From Patescibacteria group bacterium (GTDB lineage: Bacteria; Patescibacteriota; WWE3; UBA101185; UBA10185): 7,276 bases of DNA. The notes under the pieces were generated by a model that searched no databases, had not been told where the DNA came from, and saw only the letters and a list, made by a program, of their open reading frames with translations. The position numbers and the translations under genes were made by a program. The DNA lies in contig JAKLGS010000035.1 of NCBI GenBank assembly GCA_022710505.1, forward strand, positions 1 to 7,276, written 5' to 3'. Below, piece by piece: positions 1 to 4,901 of this stretch. Each line of letters begins with the position of its first letter. Within the stretch, counting starts at the first letter, position 1.

Positions 1-100
1 TTTGAAGTTCCGATAGACCCGTCTCCCTACCAAGAAGTCTAAATTTCCATGTGATCCGAGTTCTCTTTCCTTAAATATCATAATAATTTGGTTTTTTTAA
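1..100. other. Unresolved left edge
   Basis: No gene can be assigned firmly here. On the plus strand, frame 1 is open from the edge to a TAA at 40-42 and would give a 13-residue C-terminal tail (FEVPIDPSPYQEV). On the minus strand an ATG at 79-81 opens a frame of 27 codons that runs off the window (begins MIFKEREL). The two readings exclude each other and neither shows a ribosome site or recognisable motif. The minus reading would start just past the terminator of the 202-aa gene. Sequence beyond the edge would decide. Confidence 0.3.
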
Positions 101-147
101 CAAAAAAACTCCGTGCTTTGGTATAGAAAACCCAAGAACACAGAGTT
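101..147 (-). terminator. Rho-independent terminator of the 202-aa gene
   Basis: Read on the minus strand, an arm at 147-132 pairs with an arm at 121-107 over about 14-15 bp, including G-U pairs and one bulge. The loop is about 10 nt, and the 3' arm runs directly into a T tract (complement of the A run at 102-108). The mismatches on the plus strand become G-U pairs only in minus-strand RNA, and the plus strand has no T run after the hairpin, so the direction is clear. It lies about 75 nt past the stop codon of the minus-strand gene. Confidence 0.85.
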
Positions 148-159
148 AGATAAAACTAG

Positions 160-216
160 CTCAAGGTACAAAGGTCAAAGGATCTAAGTTCAAAATCCAA
201 GGACCAAAGTTCAAAG
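160..216 (-). repeat. Degenerate heptanucleotide tandem repeat, 8 units
   Basis: On the minus strand, starting 3 nt after the stop codon of the 202-aa gene, the sequence breaks into eight consecutive units close to CTTTGAA (roughly CYTTGRN). Seven are 7 nt long and one is 8 nt. It ends shortly before the terminator hairpin, so it is transcribed as part of the 3' untranslated region. The period of 7 is not a multiple of 3, so coding does not explain it. Its function is unknown; it resembles the short tandem heptamer repeats known from some other bacterial genomes, such as cyanobacteria. Confidence 0.75.
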
Positions 217-219
217 AGC

Positions 220-828
220 CTACTTGCAACGAACAAACACGAATCGGTTACCAGCATACCAGAAGTCGTCAGGCTCACTAAATTGCGCGTCAAGCCAACG
301 AGCACCGCGGTGGCACCTGACGAAGAACAGGTCCAGATCACCCATGGAATTTTTTATAGGTTCCATGGCAATTACAAGCCATTCGCCATTAGGTTGATTA
401 GAATACTGTAACCGCAGTTGAGGGCCAACTTCATCGGGACATAGATCCAAGCCTTGATTTTTGGCGGCTTTGTAAATGTCTTCAAGCTTAGCTCCATTCG
501 GAAATCCCAGTTCCTTGACTGACCGAACCACTAGATCCAAGGACTGTTTGGATTTACTCAACTTCGTCTTGTTGAGAATATCACTGGCCCAATTTCCAAT
601 CTGTACCCCAGACTCTTCCAGAGCTTTGCGCAGTGACTCAACATCCTTGTAAGTGCCGATTTCAATGATCTTGAAAGTTTCCGGCTTTTCCCAAGGATTC
701 TCTTTGCGTAGGAACTTATTTAGTCCTCGCAACCACATTTCGCCATCCCGTCCACCAACCTTCTCAAGAAGGTCGATGAGCGGTCCCTGAACTTCAGAGA
801 GCGCCAACCGAGTGTCATTTGTACTCAT
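220..828 (-). CDS. Hypothetical protein, 202 aa, CPR-type family
   Basis: A soluble protein with no signal peptide or membrane segment. The N-terminal half is helical and charged. The centre (about residues 55-90) contains GTYKDVESLRKALEESG and a NWASDIL segment. The C-terminal half contains the stretch LCPDEVGPQLRLQY, then GEWLVIAMEPI, and ends in an aromatic-rich tail (DDFWYAGNRFVFVRCK). From memory, proteins with this order of motifs (GTYKsv-ELrKAL, WAnDIL, LCPaEVGP-LRLQY, EWL-i-MEPI, DDFW) recur as hypotheticals in Patescibacteria, often as several paralogs; I know of no assigned function and could not search. The start is fixed by AAAGGA at 838-843, 9 nt before the ATG. The gene has its own promoter and terminator. 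Line-by-line hand counts give about 40-53% GC, clearly above the roughly 30-40% of most neighbouring genes, which suggests a different origin or different selection. Confidence 0.85.
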   Translation of the reverse strand: MSTNDTRLALSEVQGPLIDLLEKVGGRDGEMWLRGLNKFLRKENPWEKPETFKIIEIGTYKDVESLRKALEESGVQIGNWASDILNKTKLSKSKQSLDLVVRSVKELGFPNGAKLEDIYKAAKNQGLDLCPDEVGPQLRLQYSNQPNGEWLVIAMEPIKNSMGDLDLFFVRCHRGARWLDAQFSEPDDFWYAGNRFVFVRCK

Positions 829-837
829 GACAGTTAA

Positions 838-861
838 TCCTTTCTCTACCTTATTTGGTAG
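838..861 (-). promoter_or_regulatory. Shine-Dalgarno and small leader hairpin of the 202-aa gene
   Basis: AAAGGA (838-843, minus strand) lies 9 nt before the ATG at 826-828. Immediately upstream, CTACC and GGTAG (846-850 and 857-861) can form a 5-bp stem with a 6-nt loop, ending 2 nt from the ribosome site. This is one of the few genes here with a classical ribosome site. The hairpin is short and may be inert. Confidence 0.6.
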
Positions 862-878
862 TCTAGTAAGATACTCTC

Positions 879-907
879 ATTATACTATAGGTGATTAAGA
901 GAAGCAA
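879..907 (-). promoter_or_regulatory. Sigma-70-type promoter of the 202-aa gene
   Basis: On the minus strand, a perfect TATAAT (879-884) is preceded by a 17-nt spacer and a TTGCTT -35 element (902-907; 3 of 6 matches to TTGACA). Transcription would begin near 872, giving a leader of about 44 nt that carries the Shine-Dalgarno. Confidence 0.7.
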
Positions 908-1041
908 ACAATATATATATACTCTTTTTATACTGTCTCATTTGTCTCACTTCTGAGTGTAATGAAGATGCAAGCTATGCTTATTTCTAGCCTTGAGAGT
1001 ATACTTTACTTGGGGTTTCCAGACTCGATTGGTACTCCAGA

Positions 1042-1050
1042 TGATACAAT
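1042..1050 (+). promoter_or_regulatory. Extended -10 element of the HIT gene
   Basis: TGA-TACAAT matches an extended -10 element (TGn plus 5 of 6 of TATAAT). It ends 9 nt before the ATG at 1060, so the transcript would have a leader of only about 3 nt. No convincing -35 element and no Shine-Dalgarno were seen. Confidence 0.45.
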
Positions 1051-1059
1051 GGAACTAAT

Positions 1060-1515
1060 ATGTCTGACACAATTTTTGATAAAATAGTCAAAGGCGAAAC
1101 ACCTTGTTGGAAAGTATGGGAAGACGGCAAACACATGGCATTTTTAACTCCTTTTCCTAATACACCAGGGGTTACGGTTGTTATACCAAAAGAAAACAAA
1201 GGAGATTATGTTTTTTCTTTAAGTGATGAAGACTACAAAGATTTACTTGAAGCAAGTAAAACAGTAGCAAAAATACTTGAAAAGGCTTTCGATTCACCCA
1301 GGGTAGCAATGGTATTTGAAGGAACAGGCGTTGCCTATGTTCACACTAAATTATATCCTCTACATGGTGAGCTAGCCTCACAAACAAATGTTTGGAGTAA
1401 AACCCGAAAATTCTATCCGAAATATCTTGGTTATTTAACAACTATAGAGGGACCACAAATGAAAGATGAGGATCTTGCTAAAATTCAACATAAAATCCTA
1501 GAGGCACAGAAATAA
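1060..1515 (+). CDS. HIT-family protein with variant histidine triad
   Basis: A 151-aa protein of the histidine-triad (HIT) nucleotide-binding superfamily, whose members hydrolyse or transfer nucleoside phosphoramidates and dinucleoside polyphosphates in the cytoplasm. The N-terminus follows the family pattern: IFDKIVKGETPCWKVWED (about 5-22), AFLTPFPNTPGVTVVIPKEN (27-46), then a helix (53-78). The signature region GTGVAYVHTKLYPLHG (88-103) stands where HINT and Fhit carry H-x-H-x-H: the first position is Tyr93, the middle one, which is the nucleophile in the family, is retained as His95, and the third is Lys97. The usual histidine after PG is Val38, and the one after PK is Asn46. The fold assignment is firm; the activity is uncertain because several histidines are replaced, although a KLxPxHG ending looks like a subfamily trait. 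No Shine-Dalgarno precedes the start. It is divergent from the 202-aa gene and probably transcribed alone. Confidence 0.85.
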   Translation: MSDTIFDKIVKGETPCWKVWEDGKHMAFLTPFPNTPGVTVVIPKENKGDYVFSLSDEDYKDLLEASKTVAKILEKAFDSPRVAMVFEGTGVAYVHTKLYPLHGELASQTNVWSKTRKFYPKYLGYLTTIEGPQMKDEDLAKIQHKILEAQK

Positions 1516-1595
1516 ACAATCATTTACAGATCCGACTATCGCTTCATAATTTCACAATCTTAGTACCCGTACTTTATTTTAAAAATTATTTATTC

Positions 1596-1601
1596 TATAC
1601 T
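1596..1601 (+). promoter_or_regulatory. -10 element six nt before the start of the 386-aa gene
   Basis: TATACT ends 6 nt before the ATG at 1608. Transcription starting about 7 nt after the hexamer would begin at the A of the start codon, which predicts a leaderless mRNA. The surrounding DNA is very AT-rich, no TGn extension or good -35 element is seen, and there is no Shine-Dalgarno. Confidence 0.5.
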
Positions 1602-1607
1602 TCTAAT

Positions 1608-2768
1608 ATGAGTGTTGAGAAATCCTTATCCAATAATTCTTCAAAAAAGTTTTCTAATAAAAATATTTTATTAGCGTTATTGGGCGTAATTGCGCTAATT
1701 GCTCTTATTATTTATTTTCAATATAAGAATAGACCAAAATCAACTGAAGAATCTACTTATTTAATAAAAGAAGAATCTGGGACTAATAATAAAAATACGG
1801 AACCTTTCTCTAGTATCGATATTGACGGAGATGGAGATAAGGAGCAAGTTCCTAGAGAGATAGTGGAGTCAAAAATTCTTATGCTTACAGAGAATAACCA
1901 GCTTTACGTAATTAGTCCTATAGATAAAGATAAAAAACTTCTTATTGATGGAGTGAGTTCTTACGCTTCCTCAAAAGATAAAAATTATATTGCGTATTTA
2001 AAAACCTACCCGTTTATTACTGACAAAGCGAAATCGGACGGTGATATACATATTTATAATCTTAAAACACAGCAAGAATCTAAAATTGTCGCCGGTAAGG
2101 CTGCACAACGAAATATTTCGTGGTCTCCCGACGGAAGATATGTAATTGTTGAGAGAGGAACTAGTACCACAGGATCCAATGATGTTTATTCTGTAGAAAC
2201 AGGAAAAAACACAGGCTGTACTTTTTCTGGAAGTATTTTGTGGATCAGCAATACTGAATTTCTAAATCCTCTTTTTTCAAACAATTTCACCCCAAGAGGA
2301 GGACAGGTAATAAATGCCCGGGGAATAAGAAAAGTTAATATCGAAACTTGCCAATCAGAAACCTTGATATTACCAACAAATACAGCAGACTTTTCAGCAA
2401 TTAAATTGATGGGTAATGACTTAGTGGTACTAAAAACCTATGTCGATAAACCTGAAGATTGGACTGATTTTTCTCAAGGATCAAAAATAAAAACTACTTA
2501 TGAAAAATTCAACCTACTGACCAAACTTGGGATTCCTTACCCAGAGTACGAAAATGAAATTAAGATTGAAACAGATAGATTAAAGGCCTTAGTACCCTAC
2601 ACAGTAAAAGTGAAAAGGATTTACACAACTAACAAGGACATGGCCACGGGATGGGAATTGATAAATGTGTACAAGGGTGGCACTATTTACAATAACGAGG
2701 TTTACCTAATGGGTCCAGAAAAAACTGTTGTAAAAATCGGAGATAACGCTACCGGAACCTGGCTTTAA
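1608..2768 (+). CDS. Membrane-anchored propeller-like protein with acidic DxDGDGD loop
   Basis: A 386-aa protein of unknown function. A short basic, serine-rich N-terminus precedes one membrane helix (about residues 20-38, rich in Leu, Ile and Ala), so the bulk is probably outside the cell, tethered as a signal anchor. A polar linker (40-67) leads to D71-I-D-G-D-G-D77-K-E, a calcium-loop motif like those of FG-GAP/VCBS or dockerin repeats. The rest is beta-rich. ISWSPDGRYVIV (170-181) is the motif of PD40/TolB-type beta-propeller blades, and further strands look blade-like (ENNQLYVISP, GDIHIYNLK). Only two cysteines are present (204 and 248), which could form a disulphide. Stand-alone anchored propellers are often protein-binding surface or envelope proteins; that role is inference. 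The start is chosen because it precedes the anchor and has a -10 element just upstream. It converges on the SOD gene with an 18-nt gap. Confidence 0.75.
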   Translation: MSVEKSLSNNSSKKFSNKNILLALLGVIALIALIIYFQYKNRPKSTEESTYLIKEESGTNNKNTEPFSSIDIDGDGDKEQVPREIVESKILMLTENNQLYVISPIDKDKKLLIDGVSSYASSKDKNYIAYLKTYPFITDKAKSDGDIHIYNLKTQQESKIVAGKAAQRNISWSPDGRYVIVERGTSTTGSNDVYSVETGKNTGCTFSGSILWISNTEFLNPLFSNNFTPRGGQVINARGIRKVNIETCQSETLILPTNTADFSAIKLMGNDLVVLKTYVDKPEDWTDFSQGSKIKTTYEKFNLLTKLGIPYPEYENEIKIETDRLKALVPYTVKVKRIYTTNKDMATGWELINVYKGGTIYNNEVYLMGPEKTVVKIGDNATGTWL

Positions 2769-2786
2769 ATTTCAACTACAGTAGCC

Positions 2787-3392
2787 TTACCTTGAATTAT
2801 ATTTTTCAAATATTTTTTCTACAACTTCCCAATCAACCAAATTCCACCAAGCTTCAATATACTCCGATCTTCTGTTTTGATATTTCAAATAATAAGCATG
2901 TTCCCAAAGATCAATTGGTAAAAGTGGCTTTTTTCCCATACTTAAAGGACAATCTTGATTGCTAGTCTGCAATATTTCTAAATCCCCGTGTTCATTTAAA
3001 ACCAACCAAACCCAACCGCTCCCGAACAAACCCAATGCTTTATCCGTAAAATCTTTTTTAAATTTCTCAAAATCACCTATTTTACTTAAAAACTCATCCG
3101 AAGGTATTTTTTTTGTATTAGGATTCATAATAGACCAGTAAAAAGAATGGTTAAAATGACCACCTCCGTTGTTTTTTACGGCCGTTCTGATATCTTCTGG
3201 AACAATGTCCAAATCACTTAATATATTCTCAAGGGGAACTTCGCTGAGTTCGGGGTGTTTATCCAAAGCTTCTACAAGTTTATTTAAATAATTTTGGTGA
3301 TGTTTTGAGTAATGTATCTCAACAGTTTTAGCATCTATAAAAGGCTCTAGAGAATCGTAATTGTAATTTAGTTTGGGTAATGTTTTATTCAT
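2787..3392 (-). CDS. sodA: Superoxide dismutase, Mn/Fe family, Mn-like
   Basis: A complete 201-aa enzyme of the iron/manganese superoxide dismutase family, which converts superoxide to oxygen and hydrogen peroxide in the cytoplasm. The metal ligands are all visible: His27 (EIHYSKHHQNY), His82 (GGGHFNHSFYW), and Asp161 and His165 in DLWEHAYYL. The substrate-gate residues His31 and Tyr35 are present. The glutamine that hydrogen-bonds the metal-bound solvent comes from the C-terminal domain (Gln146 in SNQD), while the position used by Fe enzymes (four residues before His82) is Gly78. This favours manganese, though cambialistic use is possible. Length is typical and no signal peptide is seen. The start has no Shine-Dalgarno; a -10-like TAAAAT sits 6 nt upstream. 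SOD in a presumed fermentative small-genome cell would serve defence against oxygen exposure. Confidence 0.95.
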   Translation of the reverse strand: MNKTLPKLNYNYDSLEPFIDAKTVEIHYSKHHQNYLNKLVEALDKHPELSEVPLENILSDLDIVPEDIRTAVKNNGGGHFNHSFYWSIMNPNTKKIPSDEFLSKIGDFEKFKKDFTDKALGLFGSGWVWLVLNEHGDLEILQTSNQDCPLSMGKKPLLPIDLWEHAYYLKYQNRRSEYIEAWWNLVDWEVVEKIFEKYNSR

Positions 3393-3398
3393 ATTTAT

Positions 3399-3404
3399 AT
3401 TTTA
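3399..3404 (-). promoter_or_regulatory. -10 element six nt before the SOD start
   Basis: On the minus strand, TAAAAT ends 6 nt before the ATG at 3390-3392, again placing the likely transcription start at the start codon. No clear -35 element was found. AT-rich context makes the exact hexamer uncertain. Confidence 0.45.
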
Positions 3405-3447
3405 CATTAATTAAACTTTTTCCGAAAACTGAAGAATATTTTCATAT

Positions 3448-3494
3448 TTCAATGTTAAAATAAGATATTTACAAACTTCAATGTTAAAATAAGA
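3448..3494 (+). repeat. 18-bp direct repeat in the nuclease promoter
   Basis: TTCAATGTTAAAATAAGA occurs exactly twice, at 3448-3465 and 3477-3494, with a period of 29 bp. Each copy contains an extended -10-like element (TGT-TAAAAT). The second copy ends one base before the ATG at 3496. The repeat could be a duplicated promoter, or a pair of operator half-sites spaced about three helical turns apart. Confidence 0.75.
3482..3490 (+). promoter_or_regulatory. Extended -10 element of the nuclease gene
   Basis: TGT-TAAAAT ends 5 nt before the ATG at 3496, which predicts a leaderless transcript. An identical element lies 29 bp upstream (3453-3461) in the other copy of the direct repeat. No Shine-Dalgarno is present. 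Confidence 0.5.
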
Positions 3495-3495
3495 C

Positions 3496-4152
3496 ATGAC
3501 TTATAAATTATCACCTTCGGATTTTGCGTATTTATACGAGGAATGTAAACGCTGTTTTTACTTAAAAGTAAAAGAAAATATCCCGAGACCTTCTACCCCA
3601 TTCCCCGGCGTTTTTACAACTCTAAATTCAATGGTTCAAACAAAATTAATAGGAAAAAATTTAATAACACTTTCGCAGGATTTACCTGACTGCACTGTGG
3701 TTAATCAGGAAGTATTTGTGGAATCAAAAACTATTCCAAACACATCTTGTTATATTAAAGGAAAATACGACCTTTTAGGCAAAAATCCTGATGGTACTTA
3801 CACTGTAGTCGATCTTAAAATATCACTACCGTCAGAAGAGAAAATTGAAAAATACAAGACCCAGCTTTTTTCATATAAATTTGCACTTGAAAATCCTGTT
3901 TCGAGCACACCTATAAAGATTACAAAAATGGGGCTACTTATTTTTTATCCTGAATATGTTGATTTTATTGATGAAACTTCTAAAGTTAATTTTCCTCCTA
4001 AGTGGATGGAGATTCCTACAGATGAAAAAGCTTTTTATAATTTTATAAAAGAAGTTGATGATTTGCTGGAAGGTCCCGTCCCTGAAATGAACCCTTCGTG
4101 TAAGTTTTGCGAATATAGTAAAATACGTAATAATTACGAAGTTGAGTATTGA
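3496..4152 (+). CDS. Cas4/RecB-like PD-(D/E)XK nuclease with four cysteines
   Basis: A 218-aa protein with the complete motif set of the RecB/Cas4 branch of PD-(D/E)XK nucleases, which cut or resect DNA with a metal ion. Asp92 lies in IKGKYDLLG (first acidic motif), Asp106 and Lys108 in VVDLKIS (the D-x-K pair), and Gln123 and Tyr127 in the QLFSY helix (QxxxY motif). Two cysteine pairs bracket the domain: Cys17 and Cys20 near the N-terminus (CKRCFYLK) and Cys202 and Cys205 near the C-terminus (SCKFCEYS). This layout recalls the 4Fe-4S staple of Cas4 and AddB, so an iron-sulphur nuclease is likely; the cluster itself is inference. There is no CRISPR array, cas gene or helicase in the window, so a repair or housekeeping role is more likely than adaptation. 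It is the only gene here that ends in TGA, and the frame stays open for 56 more codons beyond it. The start is set by the upstream -10 and the early LSPSDF motif. Confidence 0.85.
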   Translation: MTYKLSPSDFAYLYEECKRCFYLKVKENIPRPSTPFPGVFTTLNSMVQTKLIGKNLITLSQDLPDCTVVNQEVFVESKTIPNTSCYIKGKYDLLGKNPDGTYTVVDLKISLPSEEKIEKYKTQLFSYKFALENPVSSTPIKITKMGLLIFYPEYVDFIDETSKVNFPPKWMEIPTDEKAFYNFIKEVDDLLEGPVPEMNPSCKFCEYSKIRNNYEVEY

Positions 4153-4197
4153 AGTAGGGGTAGATTAGGGTTTAATGTACAAAATTTATTTTTATAT

Positions 4198-4216
4198 GCC
4201 AGAGTAGCTCAATGGG
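4198..4216 (+). pseudogene. tRNA 5'-end remnant, copy A
   Basis: GCCAGAGTAGCTCAATGGG matches the acceptor 5' strand and the start of the D arm of the tRNA at 4381 apart from a few substitutions, then diverges within the D loop. No T arm (GGTTCGAATC-like) and no acceptor 3' strand follow before copy B, so no tRNA can form. Confidence 0.65.
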
Positions 4217-4259
4217 AAGAACCTCTCGCTTCGCTCGAGAACCTTGCGATTGAGCTTAC
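4204..4259 (+). other. Nested inverted repeat built on the tRNA remnant
   Basis: AGCTCAAT (4206-4213), part of remnant A, is complementary to ATTGAGCT (4249-4256). With one bulged base the pairing extends to GTA/TAC outside it. Inside lies a separate hairpin, TCTCG (4224-4228) with CGAGA (4236-4240) and a 7-nt loop. The whole could fold as a two-tier stem-loop of about 56 nt. There is no T run after it, so it does not look like an intrinsic terminator. Confidence 0.5.
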
Positions 4260-4323
4260 TAATATATTTAGAATAATTGTGGTAACCAAAGTAAAATTAA
4301 TTGGACTAAGGTTATTTTTATAA

Positions 4324-4358
4324 GCCAGAGTAGCTCAATGGTAGATCAAGTGTATCGG
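4324..4358 (+). pseudogene. tRNA 5'-half remnant, copy B
   Basis: This copy matches the intact tRNA at 30 of its first 34 positions, through acceptor 5' strand, D arm, anticodon-stem 5' strand and into the anticodon loop (AGTGT-ATCG), then diverges. The D stem is damaged (GATC where the intact gene has GAGC). The anticodon-stem 3' strand, T arm and acceptor 3' strand are missing, and the next tRNA starts at 4381. It is a truncated gene relic. Confidence 0.75.
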
Positions 4359-4380
4359 ACGCTAAAGCTAGTATTTTTTT

Positions 4381-4455
4381 GCCGAAGTGGCTCAATGGTA
4401 GAGCAAGTGTATCGTAAACACTAGGTTGTGGGTTCGATTCCCACCTTCGGCTCCA
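4381..4455 (+). tRNA. tRNA-Thr (anticodon CGT)
   Basis: A full 75-nt cloverleaf can be drawn by eye. The acceptor GCCGAAG pairs with CTTCGGC. The D stem is GCTC/GAGC with loop AATGGTA. The anticodon stem AGTGT/ACACT encloses loop ATCGTAA, anticodon CGT at 4413-4415, which reads the threonine codon ACG. The variable loop is AGGTT. The T stem GTGGG/CCCAC encloses TTCGATT. The discriminator base is T and CCA is encoded (4453-4455). All stems are perfectly paired. Two truncated relatives lie just upstream. Threonine identity is taken from the anticodon. Confidence 0.95.
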
Positions 4456-4512
4456 ACACATTTCCTCTATTATCAATAGAAATACCATCTTGTTTTCCTA
4501 AAATAAATAAAC

Positions 4513-4518
4513 TAATAT
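4513..4518 (+). promoter_or_regulatory. -10 element six nt before the coiled-coil gene
   Basis: TAATAT ends exactly 6 nt before the ATG at 4525. No Shine-Dalgarno and no strong -35 element are visible. The hexamer alone is weak evidence, but the spacing matches that of several other genes in the window. Confidence 0.4.
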
Positions 4519-4524
4519 CCAAAC

Positions 4525-4755
4525 ATGCCTAATGAAAATTTATCAGGTTTGATAATTTCCCTCCAAAAAGAATTTAGAGATTTTAGAAAGGAAACCAATG
4601 AAAATTTTAATGAGGTATACTCAAAACTGGACAACCACACAGCGTCACTAATTTCTTTAGAAAATACAGTGGGATTCTATGGAGATATGTATAAGATGAA
4701 CAAAGATAAAATAGATAATCACGAGAAAAGAATATCTGTTTTAGAAGCAAAGTAG
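4525..4755 (+). CDS. Small coiled-coil protein
   Basis: A 76-aa acidic and lysine-rich protein of unknown function, almost entirely predicted helix. Hydrophobic residues recur with heptad-like spacing through FRKETNENFNEVYSKLDNH (about 20-38) and LISLENTVGFYG (42-53), and the C-terminus ends in NHEKRISVLEAK, a typical end of a short coiled coil. There is no membrane segment, signal or cysteine. It begins 69 nt after the tRNA. It could oligomerise or serve as a small adaptor; small coiled-coil hypotheticals of this kind are frequent in Patescibacteria as far as I recall. No function can be given. Confidence 0.7.
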   Translation: MPNENLSGLIISLQKEFRDFRKETNENFNEVYSKLDNHTASLISLENTVGFYGDMYKMNKDKIDNHEKRISVLEAK

Positions 4756-4840
4756 CAGACCCCCGAATTTCTTTTTTAATTTTCAACTCCTTTACTATAA
4801 TATTCTCACCTGATTTTTAGTGATTTGAAGAAACTCAGAC

Positions 4841-4869
4841 TGGACAAATCATGTACTATGGGTTATAAT
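4841..4869 (+). promoter_or_regulatory. Near-consensus sigma-70 promoter of the small-ORF cluster
   Basis: TGGACA (4841-4846, 5 of 6 to TTGACA), a spacer of exactly 17 nt, and a perfect TATAAT (4864-4869). This is the best promoter in the window. Transcription would start near 4876, giving a leader of about 26 nt that carries a strong ribosome site before the 73-aa gene. Confidence 0.85.
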
Positions 4870-4901
4870 GCTATAAACCTAAAGTAGAAAAAGGAGTACA
4901 G

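Larger units (their letters stand above)
4186..4341 (+). repeat. 30-bp direct repeat carrying a tRNA 5' end
   Basis: Copies at 4186-4215 and 4312-4341 are identical at 29 of 30 positions, with a period of 126 bp. Each consists of TTATTTTTATA, one variable base and GCCAGAGTAGCTCAATGG. The second part resembles the 5' end of the intact tRNA at 4381; the first part resembles the T-rich stretch before it. A duplication that included upstream flank is the simplest reading. Confidence 0.8.

Noticed and set aside
156..341. 61-aa minus-strand frame running through the heptamer repeat
   Set aside because: It overlaps the 3' end of the 202-aa gene in another frame, has no ribosome site, and its tail merely translates the non-coding heptamer array.
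963..1088. 41-codon plus-strand frame starting at the ATG at 963
   Set aside because: No Shine-Dalgarno or well-placed -10 element, composition not protein-like, and it overlaps the start of the HIT gene in another frame.
987..1199. 70-aa minus-strand frame opposite the HIT gene
   Set aside because: Antisense shadow of a well-supported HIT-family gene with no start signals of its own.
2959..3141. 60-aa plus-strand frame inside the SOD gene
   Set aside because: Antisense to a complete superoxide dismutase with all ligands present.
4198..4380. Additional functional tRNAs
   Set aside because: Neither copy has a T arm, an acceptor 3' strand or a complete anticodon stem, so no cloverleaf can be drawn.
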